Below, one piece after another: positions 16,281 through 24,300 of a stretch of DNA of 64,000 nucleotides. The stretch is from Leifsonia sp052114085 (GTDB taxonomy: Bacteria; Actinomycetota; Actinomycetes; Actinomycetales; Microbacteriaceae). Each line of letters opens with the position of its first letter. Position 1 is the first letter of the stretch. The notes beneath the pieces were generated by a model that saw only the letters and a program-made list of their open reading frames with translations, had not been told where the DNA came from and made no database searches. The translations under genes were made by a program, and so were the position numbers. The stretch spans positions 3,410,001-3,474,000 of the forward strand of contig NZ_JBFREB010000001.1 in assembly GCF_052114085.1 (NCBI RefSeq), written 5' to 3'.

Positions 16281-17705
16281 ATGAGCACTTTCAGCGGTCT
16301 CAACACCGCGTACACGGGGCTCGTCGCCGCGAAGGCCGGGCTGGATGTCGTCGGCCAGAACCTGGTCAACGCCAACACCCCGGGATACACCCGCCAGCGC
16401 GTCAGCACGTCCGGGGTCCCGGCCTTGAACGCGACCGGGCTCTTCAAGGGTGGGGTGCGCCCGGGGCAGGGTGTCAGCGTCGACGGCATTCAGCGCCTCG
16501 ACGACGCCACGATCGACGCCCGCGTCCGCAGCTCGTCGGCCCTTTCCGGCTACACGAATACGCGGGCCGACGCACTCGCCAAGCTGGAGTCGTCCCTCAA
16601 CGAACCGGGCACCAACGGCCTGTCGACGCAGCTGCAGAAGTTCTGGTCCGCGTGGGGCGATGTCGCCAACCAGGCGGGAGAGCAAGCGCCGGCCGGAGTG
16701 CTCCTCGGTCAGGCGGGCAGTGTCGTCACCCAGCTGCAGTCCGGCTACCGAGCCGTCGACGACCAGTGGAGCGCCCTCCGAACCTCGGTCGACGGGATGG
16801 TCTCCGACCTGAACACCGCCGCCACCGAGGTCGCCGACCTGAACGGCCGCATCCGCTCGGCGCTCGCCTCCGGCCAGTCGGCGAACGAGCTGATGGACCG
16901 TCGCGACCTGCTCACCACATCCATCGCCAAGCTCGCCGGGGGAGTCGTGCGGCCGAACGATGACGGCACGGTGGATGTGCTGGTCGGCGGCAACGCGCTC
17001 GTCTCGGGCACCACGGCCAACGCGGTGAAGGCGGCCGGGGCGGCACGCATGGCCGACGCCGCGGGTGATCCGCCGCGTCTCGAATGGGCGTACCGCCCGG
17101 GCGCCGCGATCGCGATGGAGGGCGGATCGATAGCGGGCGCCGTCTCGACGCTCGCGCCGGCCGACGCCAACGGCACCGGGGGAGTGCTGGCGGAAGCCGC
17201 GGTGAGTTACAACGCGTTCGCCGTCACGCTCGCCCAGCGGGTCAACGCCATCCACTCGACCGGCACCACGCCGACCGGCGCGACCGGCCTCGACTTCTTC
17301 GCCATCGACCCGACGAAGCCCGCCGCGCTCGGCCTCTCGGTCGTCCCGACGGGCGTGGGCCAGATCGCCACGGGAACCGCCGGGGCCGGGGGAGCGAACG
17401 GAAGCATCGCCGACGCGATCAGCCAGCTGGGCACCGGGACCAACGCGGTCGACAAGCAGTGGGCCGCCGTCGTCGTCCGTATCGGCGTCGCCAGCCGAAC
17501 CGAGCAGCAGCAGTCCGACCTGGCCGACATGGCCAGCAACGCGGCGACCAGCGCGCAGCTGTCCGGAGCCTCCGTCGACATCGACGAGGAGAACATGAAC
17601 ATGCTGTCCTTCCAGCACGCCTACCAGGGTGCCGCGCGCGTGATGACCGCCGTGGACGAAGCCCTCGATGTGCTCATCAACCACACCGGACTCGTCGGGA
17701 GATAG
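16281..17705 (+). CDS. flgK: flagellar hook-associated protein 1 FlgK
   Basis: A 474-residue protein. The N-terminal rod/hook motif is clear (MSTFSGLNTAYTGLVAAKAG, then QNLVNANTPGYTRQRV), as is the conserved C-terminal helix (MLSFQHAYQGAARVMTAVDE). FlgK forms the first junction ring between hook and filament after export by the flagellar type III system. Length is normal for Actinobacteria. It lies 4 nt after flgN and 2 nt before flgL, so they are one transcript under the sigma-28 promoter at 15671. Confidence 0.95.
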   Translation: MSTFSGLNTAYTGLVAAKAGLDVVGQNLVNANTPGYTRQRVSTSGVPALNATGLFKGGVRPGQGVSVDGIQRLDDATIDARVRSSSALSGYTNTRADALAKLESSLNEPGTNGLSTQLQKFWSAWGDVANQAGEQAPAGVLLGQAGSVVTQLQSGYRAVDDQWSALRTSVDGMVSDLNTAATEVADLNGRIRSALASGQSANELMDRRDLLTTSIAKLAGGVVRPNDDGTVDVLVGGNALVSGTTANAVKAAGAARMADAAGDPPRLEWAYRPGAAIAMEGGSIAGAVSTLAPADANGTGGVLAEAAVSYNAFAVTLAQRVNAIHSTGTTPTGATGLDFFAIDPTKPAALGLSVVPTGVGQIATGTAGAGGANGSIADAISQLGTGTNAVDKQWAAVVVRIGVASRTEQQQSDLADMASNAATSAQLSGASVDIDEENMNMLSFQHAYQGAARVMTAVDEALDVLINHTGLVGR

Positions 17706-17707
17706 CC

Positions 17708-18592
17708 ATGATCAGCCGCGTGACAAACTCCACCCAGACCCTCAACGCCCAGCGGAACCTCCAGCTGAGCCTTCAGCGTCAGGCTCAGCTGTACGACCAG
17801 GCGACCAGCCGACGCCTGCTGAACAAGCCGTCGGACGACCCGACGGCCACGGCGAGCGCCATGGGCGTGCGCTCCGACCAGGCGGCGACGTCGCAGTACC
17901 AGCGCAACGTCGACAACGGCGATGCATGGCTGACGACCGCCGACTCGGCACTCACGTCCGTGGAGGCGCTGATGCGCCGCGTCCGCGACCTCACCGTGCA
18001 GGGAGCGAACGACGGCGCCATGTCGCCAGAGGCGAAGAATTCGCTCGCGACCGAGCTCGATGGCCTCAAGAACAGCCTGCTGTCGCTCTCCAACACGACG
18101 TACCTGGGCCGAACGGTCTTCGCCGGCAACTCGGACGCCGGCGTCGCCTTCCAGCCCGACTACTCGTTCACCGGCACGGCGGGAAGTACAGTGGAGCGCA
18201 GGATCGGCCCCGACACAACAGTGCGGGTGGATGCGGACGGAGCGGCCGTCTTCGGGACGGGCGCAACGTCGGTGTTCGCGCTGATCGACAACGTTGCGAA
18301 CGACCTTCGCACCGGCGTGAACGTCACTGCGCGCCTGGGCGAGATCGACGACAGGATGAAGGCCATCGTGGGAGAGCACGCGGAGGTGGGCGGCCGCCAG
18401 ACCCGCATCGACAAGGCGAAGGATGCCCTGGCCGTCGGTGCGAACTCCCTGGAGGGCCAGCGTTCGTCGCTCGAGGACGTCGACCTCAGCAAGGTGATCC
18501 TCGACCTGAAGACGCAGGACGTGAACTACCAGACCGCGATCGCCGTGACGGCTCGCGTGCTCCAGCCGACGCTGATGGACTTCCTCCGATGA
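17708..18592 (+). CDS. flgL: flagellar hook-associated protein 3 FlgL
   Basis: A 294-residue flagellin-like protein beginning MISRVTNSTQTLNAQRNLQL, with the NKPSDDPTA motif shared by FlgL and flagellins. The C-terminus (TAIAVTARVLQPTLMDFLR) is the FlgL variant of the flagellin end. It forms the second junction layer between FlgK and the filament. Its stop TGA overlaps the fliW ATG (ATGA), so flgL and fliW are coupled. The start codon lies 2 nt after the flgK stop. Confidence 0.95.
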   Translation: MISRVTNSTQTLNAQRNLQLSLQRQAQLYDQATSRRLLNKPSDDPTATASAMGVRSDQAATSQYQRNVDNGDAWLTTADSALTSVEALMRRVRDLTVQGANDGAMSPEAKNSLATELDGLKNSLLSLSNTTYLGRTVFAGNSDAGVAFQPDYSFTGTAGSTVERRIGPDTTVRVDADGAAVFGTGATSVFALIDNVANDLRTGVNVTARLGEIDDRMKAIVGEHAEVGGRQTRIDKAKDALAVGANSLEGQRSSLEDVDLSKVILDLKTQDVNYQTAIAVTARVLQPTLMDFLR

Positions 18593-18972
18593 GCGCGGTC
18601 CACTTCCTCACCCCGCCTCCCGGACTCGAGCCCCTGGATTCGTTCACGTTGGAGCCCGTTGCCGGCGCCGACGGCCTGTACACGCTCGCCTCGGTCGAGC
18701 GCCCGGAGATCCGCCTGTTCACGATCGACGCGTCGCGGCACCTCCCCGGCTACTCGCCGGAGCTGCCCGAGGACCGGGCGGCCGAGCTCGGGATCGCGGC
18801 TGAGCCGGATGCGCTGCTGCTCGTCGTCGTGACGCCGTCGCATGCGGGCAGCACCGTGAACCTGCTGGCTCCTGTGATCGTGAACCGGGCGACCGGCGCG
18901 GCCGTTCAGCTGGTACTGGAGGACGACGCGTTCCCGGTGCGCGCCGAGCTGGCGGCGCTGGCGGGGGCGTAG
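18589..18972 (+). CDS. fliW: flagellar assembly factor FliW
   Basis: A 127-residue protein with the FliW pattern: PPGLEPLDSFTLEPV near the start, then LLLVVVTP and the conserved strand VNLLAPVIVNRATGAAVQLV. FliW binds flagellin and, in many bacteria, CsrA, linking free flagellin levels to translation of flagellin mRNA. A csrA gene usually follows fliW, but none is seen here; the next gene is an unrelated lipoprotein on the other strand. FliW may therefore act here mainly as a flagellin chaperone, or csrA lies elsewhere. Confidence 0.9.
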   Translation: MSAVHFLTPPPGLEPLDSFTLEPVAGADGLYTLASVERPEIRLFTIDASRHLPGYSPELPEDRAAELGIAAEPDALLLVVVTPSHAGSTVNLLAPVIVNRATGAAVQLVLEDDAFPVRAELAALAGA

Positions 18973-19006
18973 CGAACTCCGAACCGACGTCACCAGCAGA
19001 GGAGCG

Positions 19007-20278
19007 TCAGCCGGCTTTCTTCGCCGGGCACGGCGCCGACCTCTTCATGCCGTCGACCGTCTGCTGCTCCGACCACGGGAGGGAGGCGACCGCCTTCGCA
19101 CCCTTCTGCTCGACCGGCAGCTTGGAGGCGATCGACGCGAGTCGCTGCGCGAGCAACTGCGCGAAAGCGGGACCCGGAGTCGAGTTGTTCAGCGCGACGA
19201 CGATGGTCAGGCCGGAGGACGGGTCGGCGAACACCGCCGAGAGGTAACCGGGCACCGCGCCACTGCTGCCGCGAAGCGGGCCGAGCAGCTGCACGCCGAG
19301 GCCGTAGCGCTGCCACGACTCGCCGTTGACGACCGCGTCGACCTGCGCCTTACGCGCCTTCTCGCTCAGGAGGCTGCCGCCGGCGAGTGCCTGGCCGAAG
19401 GCCTTGAGGTCGCTGACGGTGGAGACGACGCCACCGGACGTCCATCCCTGCGAGGGAGACATCTTGCTCACGTCGCGCATCGGCTCGCACACGATCGCGC
19501 CGGCCGCATCCAGTCCCACCGAGTATCCCGCCGGGTGCGGTCCCGGAACAGTCAGCTGACTGGTCTCGGGCAGGACGCTCGCGGTCATGCCGAGCTTGTC
19601 GAAGATGTACTCCTTGTAGAGCTGTTGCCAGCTGCGGCTCGTGGCATTCTCGAGCGCCATCCCGACGAGTACAGCGTTGGTGGCGGAGCGGCCGTACTTC
19701 TCACCCGGAGTGCCGAACCGCTGCATCGCGATACCGTCGCTGGCGAGTTCGAGTGGCGGCCACTGACGCGTCGGGTTCATCAAGAAATTGCTGTTCAGGG
19801 CGGCGATGTAGTCGTTGATGCCGGACGTGTTCTGGCAGAGCTCCCGCATCGTCACACCGTCGACACCGATCAGGCCAGGCACCCACTTGGTCAGGGGGTC
19901 GTCGAGACCGATCCGCCCGTCGTCGACAAGCTGGAGAAGCACGGTGCACGTCATCGGCGTGGTGTTCTGCCCGATGCGGAAGGCCATGTCCTCCGTGACC
20001 GGCTTCGATCCTCCCCGTGTCGTCGTGCCCTGAGCGGTCGTCCAGCTGCCCGCCCACGGGGCCCAGACGCCGGCGAACCCGGCGGAGGCGTCGGCCAGCG
20101 TCATGGCGTCGGTGACAGCAGAGGTCAGGCGCTTCTCGACATCCGTCGAGAAGCCGCCCGGCTGCTGCGACGGCTGCCCTCCGCTACCGGCCCCGGACGT
20201 GCAACCGGCCAGCACGAGGGCCACGAGCGCGGCGGTCGCGGCGAGCGCGAGACGCCCGAACTTCGTGTCTCGTCGCAT
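19007..20278 (-). CDS. serine-hydrolase-fold lipoprotein with catalytic motifs missing
   Basis: A 423-residue lipoprotein with a lipobox (LVLAGC, about residues 20-25) and then a class C beta-lactamase/DD-peptidase fold: FRIG, LVDDGRIGLDDPLTKWVPGL and GVPGY-like landmarks in the right order. The SxxK motif after FRIG should read like SVTK but is QNTT. The YxN site falls at SAT in GRSATNAVLVG, and the KTG/HxG site is GSSGAVPGY. By eye all three catalytic elements are lost, so it may be a binding pseudoenzyme. The ATG at 20278 has GGGGGAAG 6 nt upstream. It is exported and membrane-tethered. A catalytic serine elsewhere cannot be excluded. Confidence 0.8.
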   Translation of the reverse strand: MRRDTKFGRLALAATAALVALVLAGCTSGAGSGGQPSQQPGGFSTDVEKRLTSAVTDAMTLADASAGFAGVWAPWAGSWTTAQGTTTRGGSKPVTEDMAFRIGQNTTPMTCTVLLQLVDDGRIGLDDPLTKWVPGLIGVDGVTMRELCQNTSGINDYIAALNSNFLMNPTRQWPPLELASDGIAMQRFGTPGEKYGRSATNAVLVGMALENATSRSWQQLYKEYIFDKLGMTASVLPETSQLTVPGPHPAGYSVGLDAAGAIVCEPMRDVSKMSPSQGWTSGGVVSTVSDLKAFGQALAGGSLLSEKARKAQVDAVVNGESWQRYGLGVQLLGPLRGSSGAVPGYLSAVFADPSSGLTIVVALNNSTPGPAFAQLLAQRLASIASKLPVEQKGAKAVASLPWSEQQTVDGMKRSAPCPAKKAG

Positions 20279-20441
20279 TGAATCTTCCCCCGCCATCGGC
20301 TCTGCGTGTCCAGCGATTGTAACGTGCGGCAGAAACGAAGCCGCCGCGCAAGGGGCTGTGACCGCAATCCGATTCGGACGACGCTTCGAATGGGAAGTGA
20401 GGCGCGCATCGGTGCGCCGTCCTACGGAAGGAAACGACACA

Positions 20442-20855
20442 ATGCGCACATCACCGAACCGCCTGGTGGCCACCATCTTCGGAGCGGTCTACCTGCTGGT
20501 CGGGCTCCTCGGCTTCGCCTTCACCGGCGGGGTCGGCTTCGTCGCCACCAAGGGCGGCCTGCTGCTCGGCATCTTCGAGGTGAACCCGCTGCACAACATC
20601 GCTCACCTCCTCATCGGCGCAGCCCTGCTGATCGCCGGCCTGACCCGGGTGGCAGCCGCCAAGGCCGTCAACACCACGGTCGGCGCCGTCTACCTTCTGC
20701 TCGGTATCGTCGGCTTCTTCCTTGTCGGCACGGATGCGAACATCCTCGCCCTCAACACGCCCGACCACTTCCTGCACCTCGTGAGCGCGATCGTCCTCCT
20801 CGGCACCGGTCTCGGCGCCGACCGCGGGACCCGCGCCACGACGGCCGCCGCCTGA
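20442..20855 (+). CDS. DUF4383-type membrane protein
   Basis: A 137-residue membrane protein with four hydrophobic segments. It has the pattern of actinobacterial DUF4383 proteins: a first TM with AVYLLVGLLGF, then NPLHNIAHLLIGAALLIAG, a second AVYLLLGIVGF, and NTPDHFLHLVSAIVLLG. The internal repeat (AVYLL.G..GF twice, each followed by an H-x3-H loop) suggests a duplicated two-helix unit. The function of the family is unknown. The ATG at 20442 follows GGAAGGAAAC. It is divergent from the serine-hydrolase-like gene. Confidence 0.8.
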   Translation: MRTSPNRLVATIFGAVYLLVGLLGFAFTGGVGFVATKGGLLLGIFEVNPLHNIAHLLIGAALLIAGLTRVAAAKAVNTTVGAVYLLLGIVGFFLVGTDANILALNTPDHFLHLVSAIVLLGTGLGADRGTRATTAAA

Positions 20856-20875
20856 TCGGCGGGGCCACGGCTCCC

Positions 20876-21430
20876 ATGAGCAGGATGACAGGAACGCTGC
20901 GGGTCGCCCCCGCCGCCTCGGCCGGTTCGGCCGTCGCGGTGGGCCCGGCGACCCGTGCCTTCCTCGCCGTGGCCGCGCTGGGGGCGGGGCTGCTTCACGC
21001 AGCGCTCGCTCCCAGCGCACCCCCTCCTCTGCTGGCGGCGTTCCTTGTGCTCGCCCTGGCGGAACTCCTGTGGGCCGCGGCGACGCTGGCCCGCGATCGG
21101 CCGCCCGCTCTCCGGCTCATCCCCGCGCTCGCGCTCCTCCCGATCGGGATGTGGGCCGCTCTCGCCGTCGCGGGGGCGACAGCCTCCGGCGGCACCGCCA
21201 TCGGTCTGCCACTCATCCCGATGGGTGCCGCCTCTCTGCTCGACGTGGCCGTCGCGGCGACGGCCGCCGTGGTGATCCGGCGCGGCCGTCCCGTTCCCGC
21301 CCAGAGCAGCGCCTTCCGCTTCGTTCTCGTGCTCCTGCTGAGTGCGTGCGCGGTGTCCGCCATCACCATCCCGGCCCTCGGGTTCACGGATGCGGGTGTC
21401 GCGGCCGTGACGGTCCACCACCACCACTGA
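20876..21430 (+). CDS. hypothetical multi-TM protein ending in a His tail
   Basis: A 184-residue Ala/Leu-rich protein with about five predicted membrane helices and no recognisable motif. It ends VTVHHHH, a natural four-His tail that could bind metal. It lies 20 nt after the DUF4383 gene and probably shares its transcript. The ATG at 20876 has no strong ribosome site (GGCGGGG lies 10 nt away), so coupling to the upstream gene is likely. I see no family assignment. Confidence 0.6.
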   Translation: MSRMTGTLRVAPAASAGSAVAVGPATRAFLAVAALGAGLLHAALAPSAPPPLLAAFLVLALAELLWAAATLARDRPPALRLIPALALLPIGMWAALAVAGATASGGTAIGLPLIPMGAASLLDVAVAATAAVVIRRGRPVPAQSSAFRFVLVLLLSACAVSAITIPALGFTDAGVAAVTVHHHH

Positions 21431-21458
21431 TCCGGCCCACCACAGATCCGGTGCGCGA

Positions 21459-21812
21459 TCAGCGTCGTGTGAGCGCGAACGACACGCTCCCGAACCGCAC
21501 CACCGATCCTGGGTCGACTTCGTGCCGAGTGTTGGGGTCGCAGGCGAATGTCCCGTCGCCCGGGTAGGTGATCGTCGTGCCGTTCGCCGAGCCGAGGTCC
21601 ATCACCCAGAAGACGCCCTCGTACTGGCCGAACGCGAGATGGGCGCGCGACACCGACTTGGCGTCGTCCTGCACCGAGACCAGTTCGACATGGCCCGGGT
21701 CCTCCAGCTCGGTGCCCGGCGTGTGCACCGCGGGGCTGCGACCGATCACACCGTTGCCGCTCGTCTCGACCCGTTGTCCGTCGCTGAAGTCCAGCACGAA
21801 GGTCACCGCCAC
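21459..21812 (-). CDS. FHA-domain protein
   Basis: A 117-residue protein that is almost entirely one forkhead-associated domain. It has IGRSP near residue 24, then SVSRAHLAF (the S-R-x-H phosphothreonine-binding core) and later DLGSANGT (the conserved N-G turn). FHA domains bind phosphothreonine peptides made by Ser/Thr kinases. The GTG at 21812 is preferred because it begins the domain and follows GAGAGGGG; longer upstream frames overlap the helicase gene. It lies 25 nt after the helicase and is probably co-transcribed. No kinase gene is nearby, so its partner is unknown. Confidence 0.85.
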   Translation of the reverse strand: MAVTFVLDFSDGQRVETSGNGVIGRSPAVHTPGTELEDPGHVELVSVQDDAKSVSRAHLAFGQYEGVFWVMDLGSANGTTITYPGDGTFACDPNTRHEVDPGSVVRFGSVSFALTRR

Positions 21813-21837
21813 GTCCGTCCCCTCTCGACGATCCCGC

Positions 21838-23151
21838 TCATCCGGCCGCCGCCCCCGCGACGGGCATGGTGACGGGACGCGCATCCCGCATGAAACGCTC
21901 GACATCGGCGTCGACCATGATGTCGCTGGGCCGCAGCGGGCGAGTCAGGTACAGGCCGTCGAGCGTGGTGATCCGGCTCAGTGCCACGTACGTCTGCCCT
22001 GACGTGAAAGCCCGCGTCCCCAGGTCGACGATGGCCGCGTCGTACGTCTTCCCCTGCGACTTATGGATGGTGACCGCCCACGCCAGTCGCAACGGGAACT
22101 GCGTGAACTCGGCCACGACGTCCTTGGTCAGCTTCTTCGTCTCTGGCGACCAGTTGTAACGGAACTTCTCCCAGATCGCCGGCTCCACCTCGTGGACCTC
22201 GCCGTCGACGTCGACGTACACGTTCGAATCGATCTTGGTCACGGTGCCGATGGTGCCGTTGACCCATCGGGGACCGTCGCCCTGACCGACGTCGTTCCGC
22301 AGGAACATGACCTGCGCGCCGACCTTGAGCTCGAGCGACTCGTCGGCGGGATAATTGCGGCCGCCGAAGTCGCCGCTGACCTCGGCCTTCGCCGTCAGCA
22401 CGCGCCCGGGCAGCCGACCGAGCGCCTGCGCATTGATCCGGTTCACGGTGTCGTTGCGGGTGGCGAGGGTGATGGTGCCGTCGTCGGGCGCCGGACGGGC
22501 TCCCACCTCGTTGAGCCGGTCGGCGATCTCCTTGGTGACCTGACCGTGGCGCACGGCGTTGAGCATGAACCGGAAGTCGGACTCGTGCTGCCGATGCACC
22601 TGGAGCAGTTCCACGATGCGGAGGTCGACCTCCTGCCAGACTCTGGCGTCGAAGAACCACATCGAGCGGTAGGTGTCGGCGAAGTACGCGCGCTCCTCGC
22701 GGTCGCCCGGCACGGGCGCGAGCTGGTACGGATCGCCGAACAGGACCACCTGTACGCCGCCGAACGGCTCGCCCGCGCGCTGACGCGCCTGGCGCAGGCT
22801 GCGGTCCACGGCATCCATCAGGTCGGCGTTGACCATCGAGACCTCGTCGATGACGAGCGTGTCGATGCTGTTGAGGAGCTTGCGGAGTTCGGCACTCTGG
22901 TCGATGGTGTGGTCGGCGATGACGCCGATCGGCAGCCGGAGGAGGGAGTGGATGGTCTGCCCACCCACATTCAGCGCGGCCACACCGGTGGGGGCCGAGA
23001 TCACGAGCGACTTCTCCGTGTTCCACGACAGGTGGTTGAGGAGAGTGGACTTGCCCGTGCCTGCGCGACCCGTGACGAAGACGTGCTCGCGGGTGTTCTC
23101 GATCAGATCGAAGACCGCCTGCTGCTCCGGCGAGAGGGGTGGACGCTCCAT
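21838..23151 (-). CDS. PIF1/RecD2-like SF1B DNA helicase
   Basis: A 437-residue helicase. Walker A is VTGRAGTGKSTLL (about residue 27) and motif II is LVIDEVSMV (about 97). The Q-containing motif III is LFGDPYQLAPV, and motifs V and VI appear as LAWAVTIHKSQGKTYD and GQTYVALSRITTLDGL near the end. This is the PIF1 arrangement: a superfamily 1B 5'-3' helicase acting on replication forks, recombination intermediates or G-quadruplexes. The ATG at 23151 has GGGAGG 2 nt upstream. No nuclease or HRDC domain is fused. It is the first gene of a two-gene unit with the FHA protein. Confidence 0.88.
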   Translation of the reverse strand: MERPPLSPEQQAVFDLIENTREHVFVTGRAGTGKSTLLNHLSWNTEKSLVISAPTGVAALNVGGQTIHSLLRLPIGVIADHTIDQSAELRKLLNSIDTLVIDEVSMVNADLMDAVDRSLRQARQRAGEPFGGVQVVLFGDPYQLAPVPGDREERAYFADTYRSMWFFDARVWQEVDLRIVELLQVHRQHESDFRFMLNAVRHGQVTKEIADRLNEVGARPAPDDGTITLATRNDTVNRINAQALGRLPGRVLTAKAEVSGDFGGRNYPADESLELKVGAQVMFLRNDVGQGDGPRWVNGTIGTVTKIDSNVYVDVDGEVHEVEPAIWEKFRYNWSPETKKLTKDVVAEFTQFPLRLAWAVTIHKSQGKTYDAAIVDLGTRAFTSGQTYVALSRITTLDGLYLTRPLRPSDIMVDADVERFMRDARPVTMPVAGAAAG

Positions 23152-23243
23152 GGCCTCCCTTTCCGATCGCCCGACCTGACGCACTACTCTAACGCTGCCT
23201 ACCGCCGCGAGGCCGCTTATCCACAGGACCCTAGGATGGCCTC

Positions 23244-24290
23244 ATGGCTGTGGGGGACTCGCGTACGCTCCGGCGCGCCGTCCTGCTCTGGTCAGGGCTC
23301 GGGATCCTGCTGCTCGTCGCCGCCGCGGGGGCCTTCGGGGCGGTGCAGCGGGCGTACTACAGCCCGAGCGGGTTCGTAGAGGCGTTCGTCGCGTCCATTG
23401 CCGCGCATCGCGTGCCCGACGCGCTGGCCATGCCCGGGGCCGCTCCCACCTCCAGCGCGCTCGAAGCCGCAGGGCTGCCGTCCGGCGCATCCCGCGAGCT
23501 GCTGCGGTCGGACATCCTCCCCTCGATCCGGGATGTGGCGGTCGCGTCCGACACGACCGGCGCCGACGGGGTCCACACCGTCGTCGTCCACGCCCGCGCC
23601 GACGGACGCGCCGTCTCGGCCTCATTCCAGGTGCGGCAGAGCGGGTCGGCGCTCGGCCTGCTGCCGACCTGGAGCTTCGCATCCACCCCACTGGGTGTCG
23701 CCCGCGTCACCGTCGCTCACGCCGACACCTTCACCGTCGGCCGGCACACCGTCGCCCCCCGGGCGGCGTCGCCCGATCAGCCGGCGGCCGCCTTCAGCGT
23801 TTCGGCCGATTATCTGGTCCTGCCGTTGGCACCGCTCGAGCTGTCGCACAGCTCCCACTACGTGCACGCCGCCCCGGTCACGGCCCTGGCAGAGCCGGGA
23901 CACGTCACCGAGACGGTCGTCGACGCCCAGCCGACCTCTGAATTCACGCTGGCGGTGCAGAAGCAGGTGGACGACTTCCTCGACGACTGTGCGAAGCAGA
24001 AGGTGCTTCAGCCCGCCGGCTGCCCCTTCGGCGTCGAGATCGACGACCGCGTGCAGGGCGACCCCGAGTGGTCGATGGTCACCTACCCCGTCGTGCGGCT
24101 GCGGGCCGGCGACACCGGCTGGGTGACGGACGACATGGTCGGTGTCGCGCACATCGACGTGACGGTGCAGTCTCTGTTCGACGGGACCGTGAGCCGGCGC
24201 AGCGACGACGCGCCGTTCTCGATGCGCCTGAGCAACGTCACCATCCGACCGGACGGTTCGCTCGCGATCGTCGTGGCCCAGGGGCCCTAA
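23244..24290 (+). CDS. hypothetical membrane-anchored extracytoplasmic protein
   Basis: A 348-residue protein with one N-terminal hydrophobic segment (about residues 14-33) without an obvious cleavage site, followed by a long beta-rich extracellular part. The single pair of cysteines in DDCAKQKVLQPAGC could form a disulphide. No catalytic motif or known domain is visible. It is divergent from the helicase and convergent with copD-ctaG, with an 11-nt gap at its 3' end. The repeated patterns (T-V-A-H-A-D-T-F-T-V) suggest two similar beta domains, but this is a weak impression. Confidence 0.65.
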   Translation: MAVGDSRTLRRAVLLWSGLGILLLVAAAGAFGAVQRAYYSPSGFVEAFVASIAAHRVPDALAMPGAAPTSSALEAAGLPSGASRELLRSDILPSIRDVAVASDTTGADGVHTVVVHARADGRAVSASFQVRQSGSALGLLPTWSFASTPLGVARVTVAHADTFTVGRHTVAPRAASPDQPAAAFSVSADYLVLPLAPLELSHSSHYVHAAPVTALAEPGHVTETVVDAQPTSEFTLAVQKQVDDFLDDCAKQKVLQPAGCPFGVEIDDRVQGDPEWSMVTYPVVRLRAGDTGWVTDDMVGVAHIDVTVQSLFDGTVSRRSDDAPFSMRLSNVTIRPDGSLAIVVAQGP

Positions 24291-24300
24291 CGCGAGTTCG

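Noticed and set aside
22063..23379. Plus-strand frame opposite the PIF1-type helicase
   Set aside because: The helicase motifs on the minus strand are complete; this antisense frame has none.
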